This document shows positions 56,801 through 64,000 of a DNA stretch of 64,000 nt, one piece after another (within the stretch, counting starts at the first letter, position 1; every line of letters starts with the position of its first letter). The notes under the pieces are model-generated. The model had not been told where the DNA came from and searched no databases. It worked only from the letters and a program-made list of their open reading frames with translations. Both the position numbers and the translations under genes were made by a program. The stretch covers positions 22,854,251 through 22,918,250 of the forward strand of contig CP137668.1 in assembly GCA_037976565.1 (NCBI GenBank). Reading direction: 5' to 3'. This stretch comes from Mesocentrotus franciscanus. Lineage: Eukaryota > Echinodermata > Echinoidea > Camarodonta > Strongylocentrotidae.

Positions 56801-59800
56801 TGTGTTTTATCGCCGTCATTTCAAATTGTGAGTGGGTTCTGGAAAGGGTATCAAAATTGCATTTAATTTATTCCTCACACTAGTGAGGGCTTATAAAGTA
56901 CTTTAATCATTTTCTTCAGGTTCTCCGCAATCTGTAGAGGTATAATTTACATATTTTTCAAATTTCAATGAACCTTCTGTTTAAGTCCTCTCTGAGGGAC
57001 ATGGTAATGAGGAATAATGCCTTACCAAAGGGCACAAGCGCGTTGACTTGGTTTTCAAAACCCTGGACCTCCCGGTTACGAGACCACTGCTCTACTACTG
57101 AGCCATCGCGCCTCCTAAATGAGTCTTGGGATCCACATGTAGCCTTTCCTGAAGTTATACTCCTAACTATAATTTGCCTTCCCTCCGGACATACACGTAC
57201 ATGTATTTTGCCTCTTTATCTTATTTTATGCATATTGGTATGTGATACCTAGAATTAAATACATGTATTGACCAACAAAAAAAAAGAATTTATTGTCCTA
57301 CAATCTTACCGAGATGACATTCCTAATTGTTGTTGGAATGATTTTTATGTCATTGTCAAAGTGGGCATAAGATATTTTTCACAAGAATATATTTCAGAAA
57401 GAAAGCGCCTCTCTATTTTTGAGGAAGAGAAAGCTAGATGATCCTAGTCAAATATTTATGCAGTCAAGTTCATGGGTGGGATAGAAACCTACTTGAAAGG
57501 GTGGTGCTGATCGTTTTGTATGAATTGTTTTTGTTTTTTGTATTGTATATGCCCAGTGGAGAAATCATGTTACTTCTGCTGTGTGTTTGAACCAAACGGA
57601 CCATGTAAGCCATTTCTGCAATACAACAGTAATATGCCGGTACCAGTCCCAGATGGTAAACCATGTGAAATAGGCAGCTGCGTACAGGTAAGGTTAGAAC
57701 TCAGTCACACTGTCAGACCAAACTCAAACTGACTCCAAACTGACTGCTTCTTGGCTATGCTGGGCAATGTAATTTATCTGGTCTGTTGTCGGTCTGGTGT
57801 CGGTCTGGTGTCGCTCTTTTTGGTGTGTCTGGTGTATAAATGCTACTCTATAAATGTGTTTTGGTCTAGTGGTTTAAACATTTTACTGGGGAAGTAAAGA
57901 TTTTTGATTCAAACCCTGGTACTGCAACGATAATCTTTGATGAGACATTATTATACATGTACATTTCCATCCTTGTAGAAGGTGAGTACCTGTAGGATTT
58001 TTTTCTTGAATGTATTGTGTGTTGATAATAGTTGCAAAATCTAATGCCAGGTAGTTATGTCCAAAGCCCTTTACAAGTACATAGTTATTTGAAAGTAGTA
58101 GTAGTAGTAGTAGTATTTGTAATAAGGGAAAGACTCATAGATCTCATGTTAGAATTTCATGATTTATTGTGGTGTTTACAGTAAGGATAAAGATTGTATT
58201 TCCCATTAGAAATCCTGTGTTTCAGATGATATGAATTACATGGTTGTTGTTGTTGTTGTTGTTGTTGTAGGGCCATTGTGAGAGTCGGACACAGGATCTG
58301 ATCGCCAGATTCTTTGATGTATTTGAAGGATTCACTATCAGCACAGTGGGTGAGTATTCTTTACTTTATACTAATTTTGTAATTCTTAGTAAATAGAATG
58401 GAATGTTTTCTTTAATCACTAGTTTACCAAACATAATGACACAATATGAACAAGTGGGATTGATAATAATTGAGAAAGTCTTAACCCAAGCGGGAAATGT
58501 GCATATGATTTGTCATTTTGATAGATAAAAAGGCATGTTAAGTTCTAATATCTCACTTCATTCAATGTATTGGAACATTTCTATCATTTGTTTTTGCTTC
58601 TGATTAGTGAAAACTTGAAGACATAATATGAAGCACGGATTAGGAGGCCAAACTTTTGTATTTCCAATTCAAATTGTTCATGTTGTTTAAAAAAAATATA
58701 TATTTTGTTTAGTTAACCAATGCATTTTGTAAATAAATTGCAGGGTCATTTAATACCAGGTGTATACTATTTTGATGTTTGTTCTCTTGTTATTCTTCAG
58801 GTCGTATCATCAAAGATAATGTAGTAGGAGCTACGCTGATCATCTCTCTTCTCATCTGGATCCCATGTAGCTGTTTGGTTCACTATGTGGTGAGTTCCTT
58901 TCCATTCAAACATTGAATTCTACTCAAATGTTCCATGGATAAGTAGATATGGCTTTTCTATTTTCACTCATAACGAGTTAAGCTTTCAAGATTGATGTCT
59001 TCTTTGAATCTTATGTCAGTACAGTTTTGTTAAGCCTGGAAATCAATGTGTGACACTTCTTTGGTTTGAACTTAGTTGATATTAAGTAGGCTTACAGGAT
59101 ACTCATACGTCAAAGTGGCTGCTAATTTCTTTGCCTCTCTTTATGAAGGCATTTTTTAATAGTTTTAAAACAAATTGTATGTGAAGAGCAAATATGATTG
59201 AAATGATTAAAAAAAAAACCCCCAAATTATCAGTACATTTTCTGATGTTTTATGCTATGGATATTCTAGATCGATGAACTAATTTGCAGTATAGTGCTTG
59301 GCATTTATTTTTTGAATCACTAATCATGTATTCAAACTTGAATGATAATCAGTGTTCTGAAGTAGTTTCTTCATTAGAAACAATAGTTTCTTTTATAGGT
59401 ATGTGACATCAGGCAATAAATTGTTTTATTAAGATGCATGATTAAAGCATCAAAATGACTCGTTTTCATAAATTTCCTTTTAAAGACACTCCTGTTAAAT
59501 ATCAAGAGATTAGAATATCATAGATGCTAGTCTGTACATTCCTTGTATAGCATCATTGGTAGTACAACTTCTCAGGTATCTTTGATTGACAGGTTGTAGA
59601 TTACACAGGAAATACTTGCATGATATGTACACAAACAGGAGCTTAAGTATTTCAACTCACACTTTGTAAGTTACAGGTTTGATAATTGTACAGGAAATCA
59701 ACATGGAAGTAATTTCTTGGCCAGAGTTATTGACAAGGAAGAATGTGTAATTTACACTGAACTCATGGATAAGCAATCTTTGGCTTTGCTTGTAATACAC

Positions 59801-60929
59801 ATTGGTGATGCCAAGCTCTATATTTTATTTTAAGTCTGAAATGAGTTCATTTTAGGAAAAAAACACCTCTGCTACCAAATATGGTATCAGAGGTATGACA
59901 TGGAGATGCTAATTGGTTGTTGGTAAGTGCATCCTGCCATGCATATCACATGTTATAATAGAACAACAAAGGCATCAATTATTATTGTCAGGGAAATTGT
60001 TACTGTCATTATTGTTACTGTCATTATTGTTATTGTCATTAATGTTACTGTCATTATTGTTACTGTCATTATTGTTATTGTCATTATTTTTATTGTCATT
60101 ATTTTTATTGTTATGTATTGGTTCATTTATCACAATAGAATACTGCCTCTGTCCCTAGAAGTATTTATTTAAACCTGTGTGGTTCATATTTTATCTACTT
60201 CCTCTGTAGGACAAGAAAAGGGCCAATGAGCTCAAACAGGTTGACACATGGCTGCACCCAGCGGTAAGTCCAAACAATAGATTAACAATTGAGGCTGATG
60301 AATTAATGCAATGATACACTCATCTTATGCAGTGGAACTTTGTCATAACCAATACACTAATTCTATTTTTACATTAGATGCTGAAGGAATGTAGAGCATA
60401 CAGTACAGGCTATGTGTGAGTTAAGCAGCTATTGCCTCTGTAGGTAAAAGTAGCTGCTTGTTATACACACATTCACATGTTGTACAAAAAAGCTGTTGTT
60501 GACTATGGCTTTGTACATACATGTGCAAGTAATACCCCTCAGAATGATGATGCTCACTTTTGCTTCCTGGTGTCAAGTAGTAGATGATCTGCAGCTCTGC
60601 ACTCATTATAATGACTACTTTCATCCTAATATGTTTTGTTATTTTGATATTATTTGTATTTGTTTCAATTTTTCTGTGTCAGCATATCTTTATCATTCTT
60701 AATGTTATAATCTTTATCTCATTGATATATATTACGTGATCATCAGCATTATTTTCAATCATTATCATCATCATCATCATCATCATCTTTATCATCACCA
60801 CCATCATCACCATCATCACCATCATCACTATCGCCACTATGATTACCAACCACCATTATTATCACCACCAGCACCACCACCACCACGACCATCACCACTA
60901 TGATCACCACTAGCACAACTATCATCACA

Positions 60930-60960
<31 letters not shown>

Positions 60961-61118
60961 TCATAATCATCATCATCACCATCACCACCATCACTGATAG
61001 TAATATCACTCATCTCTTTCTCCCACAGAACCAAGAACGGATACTCCCAGAGGACAAGCCTCGCGTTAGAAGGTACAAACCCCCCTCAGAGTATATGGAG
61101 AAAGAGACTGTGCTTTGA
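34096..61118 (+). CDS. ADAM17: ADAM17 (TACE) membrane metalloprotease, 21 coding exons, 722 aa
   Basis: Exons: 34096-34147, 41119-41248, 45778-45911, 46757-46845, 47565-47644, 47988-48085, 48635-48768, 49022-49108, 49717-49809, 50572-50707, 51128-51238, 51664-51794, 53010-53079, 53668-53803, 54316-54486, 56033-56106, 57557-57687, 58271-58349, 58801-58889, 60210-60263, 61029-61118. All introns are GT-AG; the total is 2169 nt, in frame from ATG to TGA. Architecture: signal peptide 1-17, prodomain to R205, catalytic domain with [11 protein letters not shown] (H381,E382,H385,H391) and Met-turn M412, disintegrin-like region from about 452, membrane-proximal domain, stalk, TM 653-674, tail of about 48 aa. 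ADAM17 is a surface zinc protease that sheds ectodomains of TNF- and EGF-family ligands and Notch-pathway receptors. The segments [12 protein letters not shown] and LGLAYIG are diagnostic of ADAM17 rather than ADAM10. The human protein is 824 aa; most of the difference is in the cytoplasmic tail. Confidence 0.96.
34455..38120. repeat. Three dispersed copies of a 150-200 bp repeat
   Basis: Copies at 34455-34610, 37740-37945 and 37946-38120 share CTATTTTGAACC, CCCGTAAGTGATGTTTTCCT, GGCATCTACTAACACAATGG and TAACGTCTTTTTAAATC. The last two are in direct tandem, each preceded by CAGTTTAACCCAATGACGAT and GTCCACGAGCC. Confidence 0.75.
36690..37392. mobile_element. Inverted-repeat element, GGAGGGAGTTTTTCGGCC ends
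   Basis: Left AGAGTAGAGGAGGGAGTTTT, TCGGCC; right GGCCGAAAACTCCCTCCTTT, ACTCT. The interior matches 24905-25570. No coding capacity survives. Confidence 0.75.
38655..38950. mobile_element. Palindromic MITE, second copy of the 32515 family
   Basis: Shares GAAAGAGGATGTCATTTAAA, ACACACTTCTGGAAAGATTT and the right end CCCAACGCTTTAGAGGGGCT. Part of the left end is missing. Confidence 0.8.
39880..40107 (+). mobile_element. 3' tail of a non-LTR retroelement with (AAT)n end
   Basis: Ends TTTCTCATGAAAGTGCCAAA, TAAATAATAATAATAATAAT. LINE and SINE 3' ends of the CR1/L2 type finish in such short AAT-like repeats after a poly(A)-signal-like AATAAA. No reverse transcriptase is found directly upstream, so it is 5'-truncated or a SINE. 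Confidence 0.55.
41814..41855. repeat. (TG)n microsatellite
   Basis: About 20 TG units with one interruption (TGTGTTTGTG). Confidence 0.95.
44790..45345 (-). pseudogene. 5'-truncated L2/CR1-like LINE: end of reverse transcriptase plus 3' tail
   Basis: The minus strand reads an intact 150-residue C-terminal segment with [48 protein letters not shown] and [14 protein letters not shown], which are hallmarks of L2/CR1-clade reverse transcriptases. It is followed by a 3' tail with GCGCCTTGAGCACTCCACAG, GGCGCGATATAAG and (ATT)n. Only the last part of the element is present. The open frame suggests a fairly recent insertion, but it lacks the endonuclease and catalytic RT parts. Confidence 0.85.
46910..47010. 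repeat. ATC-rich simple repeat
   Basis: TCATCGTCATCGCTATCATC-type tract in intron 4 of ADAM17. It makes Asp-rich false reading frames on the minus strand. Confidence 0.9.
48415..48560 (+). mobile_element. SINE fragment (3' half)
   Basis: Shares CTACATTTGCCGTTCTCCAC, CCAAGTGTTAAATAGGTACC and GTAGGAAGGAATTCC with the SINE at 15885-16080. It lies in intron 6 of ADAM17. Confidence 0.55.
48635..51794 (+). other. ADAM17: ADAM17 exons 7-12: furin site and catalytic domain
   Basis: Exon 7 holds [11 protein letters not shown]-x-K-R ending at R205 is the expected furin cut releasing the prodomain. It is followed by [13 protein letters not shown], the first strand of the protease. Exons 8-10 give [14 protein letters not shown], the [10 protein letters not shown] segment and [12 protein letters not shown]. 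Exon 11 ends in EEADLVTAH, and the intron falls between H381 and E382 codons of the zinc site. Exon 12 completes [12 protein letters not shown] and the Met-turn [10 protein letters not shown]. All three zinc histidines and the catalytic glutamate are present, so the enzyme should be active. Confidence 0.95.
49297..49402. mobile_element. Diverged mariner-like MITE
   Basis: Ends TACAGGGAAACCTGCTTTAG and AAACAGGTTTTACTGTA, with internal ATCACC/GTCTAGA parts resembling the element at 13271-13358. It lies in intron 8 of ADAM17. Confidence 0.65.
52053..52577. mobile_element. TTAA-type MITE, copy C
   Basis: Left GTAA then AGGTACTATGTCCCATTTGC; right GATACAGTACCT then TTAA (52578-52581). The left target repeat has one change. 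It lies in intron 12 of ADAM17. Directly to the right, 52585-52640 matches an arm of the 10759 family, so this copy may sit inside an older element (AAAGGGGAAGTCTACCG at 52016). Confidence 0.85.
53500..53545. repeat. GA/GGA purine tract
   Basis: GAGAAGAAGAAGAAGAAGGA then GGAGGAGGAGGGGGAGGGGG in intron 13 of ADAM17. Confidence 0.9.
56206..56530. mobile_element. MITE with GGGTGGTATTC ends
   Basis: Left GGGTGGTATTCCGATAGCGC, then AAGCCTGGCTTAACTTAGTC; right GACTTAGTCCCGGCTTAAC, TTATGAGAATACCCCCCA. The arms are inverted for about 60 bp. It lies in intron 16 of ADAM17. Confidence 0.8.
56880..57118 (-). mobile_element. tRNA-derived SINE
   Basis: The minus strand reads GGCGCGATGGCTCAGTAGTA, GAGCAGTGGTCTCGTAACC, GGGAGGTCCAGGGTTTTGAA: an A-box-like TGGCTCAGTAG and a B-box-like GGTCCAGGGTTTTGA, as in tRNA genes but without a foldable acceptor stem. 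The body continues TGCCCTTTGGTAAGGC and ATGTCCCTCAGAGAGGACTT. Antisense in intron 16 of ADAM17. Confidence 0.75.
57855..57990 (+). mobile_element. tRNA-derived SINE fragment
   Basis: TTTTGGTCTAGTGGTTTAAA resembles an A-box and GATTCAAACCCTGGTAC a B-box, spaced as in a tRNA. The tail is CCTTGTAGAAGGTGAGTACC. It lies in intron 17 of ADAM17. Confidence 0.6.
58238..58270 (+). repeat. (GTT)n tract directly at the exon 18 acceptor of ADAM17
   Basis: About ten GTT units run straight into TAG|GGCCATTGT, so the microsatellite itself supplies the pyrimidine-tract region of the splice acceptor. A (GTA)n tract lies at 58098-58115. Confidence 0.9.
59990..60120. repeat. TTATTGTTACTGTCA tandem repeat
   Basis: About eight 15-bp units (TTATTGTTACTGTCA variants) in intron 19 of ADAM17. 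The unit is a multiple of three, so several frames stay open without being coding. Confidence 0.9.
60755..61000. repeat. Long ATC/ACC microsatellite before the last ADAM17 exon
   Basis: About 240 bp of CATCATCATC and CACCACCACC variants, ending about 30 nt before the exon 21 acceptor CTTTCTCCCACAG. Confidence 0.95.
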
Positions 61119-64000
61119 CCTGCTCAACCATGCATCTTGCTTACTTTTATTTATTACTAACACTACTAGTATTTATTGGAAGGGGAGGGGGCAATGACAA
61201 TTATTATTTTTAATGCCATTATTCATAGAAACTCTATTGTTATTTCTAGGAAAATATCCCTCTTTGAATCTTCTAGCTATTTTATGACCAAAATGTTATT
61301 GAATTTGTTCATTTGTTAGGTGTCTGGTGCTGACAAAATTAATCCAACTGAGCACTTTCACTTGTTGTTAAAACCATTTGTCTAGGTGTGTCATGTTCAT
61401 CTACATGTAATTCTATTTCATCTAATACATGTTTTGAGGGAAAAACTTTACTTTATAGTTATAACTCAGTTATTATACTTCCCCAATTCCAGTTGAATCA
61501 CAGTAGGTTCATGAAATATGAAACAATACTAATTTATAAAACAGTCACCAGGGTATCCCCCCCCCCAAAAAAAAAATGTAAATGTACATCACTCACTTAT
61601 GAAATAAAAAATAGAAAAACCAAACTCTTTTAATCCTAATTTCCATACTTTATTATTTTTGTTATGGTAAAAACCATTGCTCAACATTACTTTTCTTCTT
61701 ATCAAGTAATTATAGTTGCCAAAATATTTTTATTTTTTTCATTTAAAATGCATTTTAATTTGAAATTCTTTATGTGCATAAGTTCCTGTGTTAATAACTA
61801 TGTAGGAAAGGTTAATCTGCCATAAGTTATCATGTTTTGTAATATATGTATTATTCTTTAAGATATTTCAACTGATCTAATAACATCTCATGACATTACT
61901 CAGTTTATTCTTGTGAAGAAAGTGGCAAATTAGATATGAGATTTGAATGTAATTTTATCTCAATTTACGACGAGCGTTTCTAAATACTTTGAAAGCACAT
62001 GTCAGATATAGGGTATTGCAAAAAGTGGAAAACCTCCAACCCCAAATGGTGAAATTTGTAAGTCATGCATGGTTTGTTTTATCCTCCTCTTTTTCGTTTC
62101 TTTTGCATGCAAGAGGACTGCTTTCTAGGGTTTTTTTCCTTTTTAACTTAAAAAAATTTGATGCAAATTTTCAGATCATATATTTTTCATCATCTCAGAG
62201 TTAAATGTCTTTGACACTGGTTTAATCTTTATGTACTCGTTTCATTCCGTGGCTAGTTTGCTGGGAATTCTGAACTTCCAATCATCCAAATACTTTTGAT
62301 TCTGTCTTACCATAACCTGTAAAACCAAGGAGGTTTGTTGGTTTTAGCCACTTGCAATACTCTGATCGTTGTTTTCTGAAACCTTTGGAAGTACAAGCTC
62401 GCCAACTTCCCATTGAAACGTATGTTTTAAGTCAACACACAGTCGGCAAACTTGTGCTTAGGACAGTTTCGTGAAAAGATTCCTAGATTTATTATTTTGT
62501 TGCCTTCAGCAGCATGAACTGGATACATTTTTGGGTCAGCATGTCTTTTTGGTTTGCATTTTGAGGTAAAGTAGGCCTATCCTTTTGTATATCTTGCAGT
62601 TCTGTTTTTGCGCAAGAATATATAAAATACTTATGAGTAAAGGTAGATTCTTTCACTTGAAACACCAAATAAAATGAACAGATAAACAGCAATAGCACCT
62701 CCTCTTATTGATATGTACCAGGAGAAAAGCATTTGAAGCTAAAGACAGGTAATTTTACCACCAAATAGAGCAATATTTTCATTCCATTCCTAAGACTCAC
62801 TTTTATGATATATGAAACCAATTTTTATTTGATGGAGGTACAACTAAATGGCAATACATCAGGAATCAAATGCTTAGAATGTACTTCAGAAATTGATGAC
62901 CCATTACCTGTTTAAATCTCCTATTGGAATACAAGAATTCAGTACTTATCAATAGGTTAATAATATGAGGGTATATGAACTTATGTGCATTAATTTCAGT
63001 CCTTCCTTGCCATATATATTTGTTTGCATTTCTTTTGCCATATATTGCTTTACTGTGTGGTACTACAGCGTGTAACTTTAACATGGCTTATAAGCATTAA
63101 TATCTTTGCCTTTCCCTAAATGATGCAGTATTGGTCATTTGAATGTTTTTATAGTATAATTTTTTTTTCCTTCAAATTTTGTTGCAGTCAAATGTTTTTT
63201 GCTGTATTTTTCATGAACCCAGAGTAACCCATACACATGTAGTTTTACATATTTAGACAAATCCATTCATGTGTCTGTCTCTAATTCCACTCAGTACAAA
63301 CCATTCCCACGTTTTCTAGTAATTTTTTTGAAGCAAAATACATGTATATAGTGTACATTATTAAAAGCAAAAAAAATTTACATCAAGAGAATTTCATATT
63401 TTTGTTAAGGTATACAATTCCTATTTTCCTTTCATTCAGACAAATATACACAATACCGTGTTGTATCAGATTAATACTAAGTTATCAACAAAATACACAA
63501 AGAAGCATTTTGTTACTCCCAGAATCTCCTTTAATTTTTTTTTTTAAGGTGCAAACAAGCTCAAGTTGTAAAGACTTTTGTAATTGATATTTAAATATGA
63601 ATTGAGAGTCACATTTGAAAGCTTACTTTAACAAACAAAAAAACACACAACATGTTTTTGCCATAAATGTAGAAAGATAGCTGCAACTAATACAGGAAAA
63701 GCTAGTTCAATATTTTCTTCCAATTTATATGGAAAGAAATGGAACATTATGTCAAGGTGTTTTTGTGAGAAGGACATTTTAAAAATTACTATATGTGAAG
63801 TTTTTGTCCTAGTTGCTTGTTCCGGTAATATATTTATGTGGAGTCACACTTTCAACATTCTCAATGGAGATATCCATTATTTATGTTCATTCTACTGGGA
63901 TCTTCCCAGCCTTAAAGTAACAGTACATTGTTTTTTTTTAATATAGAGATGTTTCATTATATGATGTAGATGTCTGAATGTATGTAAATATTAAGTTTGA
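61119..64000 (+). other. ADAM17 3' UTR and downstream DNA
   Basis: No coding region is seen after the TGA at 61116-61118. Canonical poly(A) signals AATAAA occur at about 61603 (just after an A-run at 61567) and 62668 (in CCAAATAAAATG). The sequence is AT-rich and looks single-copy, without obvious transposons. Where the transcript ends cannot be chosen between these signals. Confidence 0.4.

Larger units (their letters stand above)
53010..57687 (+). other. ADAM17: ADAM17 exons 13-17: disintegrin-like and membrane-proximal domains
   Basis: Exon 13 gives KFSICSKRL...SARCFVE, the end of the catalytic domain. Exon 14 starts the disintegrin part, [16 protein letters not shown], with [16 protein letters not shown]. 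Exon 15 gives [18 protein letters not shown] and GTGCID. Exon 16 gives [13 protein letters not shown]...SCICS. Exon 17 gives [17 protein letters not shown] and [10 protein letters not shown], matching the human CRVCC...GRCVPY and GKPCTVGFC segments of the membrane-proximal domain, which senses the membrane and selects substrates. Cysteine spacing follows human ADAM17 closely and no RGD is present. Confidence 0.93.
58271..61118 (+). other. ADAM17: ADAM17 exons 18-21: stalk, transmembrane helix, short cytoplasmic tail
   Basis: Exon 18 ([20 protein letters not shown]) is the counterpart of the human CANDIS helix RVQDVIERFWDFI. Exon 19 gives [18 protein letters not shown] followed by CSCLVHYV, the transmembrane span. 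Exon 20 (18 codons) begins [10 protein letters not shown], like human DKKLDKQ. Exon 21 (29 codons plus TGA) gives [21 protein letters not shown]. The cytoplasmic part is only about 48 aa against about 130 in human and lacks the long Pro/Ser-rich regulatory segment. The last four residues ETVL fit a class I PDZ ligand (T at -2, L at 0). Confidence 0.92.

Noticed and set aside
56990..57120. Possible tRNA gene on the minus strand
   Set aside because: A- and B-box-like motifs are present, but the acceptor stem does not pair and a SINE body follows.
60755..61009. Met/Val-rich and Asp-rich reading frames on the minus strand
   Set aside because: They are produced by the ATC/ACC microsatellite.
8541..61118. 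Functional partnership between the GTSF1-like gene and ADAM17
   Set aside because: They are divergent, far apart and belong to unrelated pathways; neighbourhood alone is no evidence in an animal genome.

Overview
The window looks like nuclear DNA of a marine invertebrate deuterostome, most likely an echinoderm such as a sea urchin. The reasons are two intron-rich animal genes with canonical GT-AG splicing, AT-rich introns of about 0.3-7 kb, abundant short inverted-repeat DNA transposons, tRNA-derived SINEs, LINE 3' ends and scattered ACATGTACATGT palindromes. The species cannot be fixed from sequence alone.

Two protein-coding genes can be assembled exon by exon with a continuous reading frame. 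On the minus strand (18453 down to 8541) seven coding exons give a 313-residue protein with two CHHC zinc fingers of the GTSF1/Asterix family, the PIWI-pathway cofactors. Its C-terminal tail is much longer than in known short family members and carries three WG dipeptides, an ENWDE motif and two GRG motifs. On the plus strand (34096 to 61118) twenty-one coding exons give a complete 722-residue ADAM17 (TACE) sheddase: signal peptide, prodomain with cysteine switch, furin site RQKR, HExxHxxGxxH catalytic site, Met-turn, disintegrin-like region, membrane-proximal domain, CANDIS-like stalk, one transmembrane helix, and a short cytoplasmic tail ending in a PDZ-ligand-like ETVL.

Layout: 1-1.2 kb, GC-box tandem repeat; 1.4-1.9 kb, second minisatellite; 5.1-5.85 kb, 90-100 bp tandem repeat; 8.5-18.5 kb, GTSF1-like gene with transposons in its introns; 18.5-34.1 kb, intergenic DNA made almost wholly of repeats (a 374-bp higher-order satellite, a long fold-back element, nested inverted-repeat elements, and a hAT-like element with a perfect 8-bp target duplication); 34.1-61.1 kb, ADAM17; 61.1-64 kb, its 3' UTR or downstream DNA. 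The two genes are divergent with start codons 15.6 kb apart. I see no evidence that they work together. The GTSF1-like protein would act in transposon silencing in the nucleus or germline, ADAM17 at the cell surface.

No bacterial-type operon, CRISPR, rRNA or intact tRNA gene is present. The most interesting items are the extended WG-bearing GTSF1-like protein, the short PDZ-ended ADAM17 tail, and the set of transposons that carry their own internal tandem arrays.
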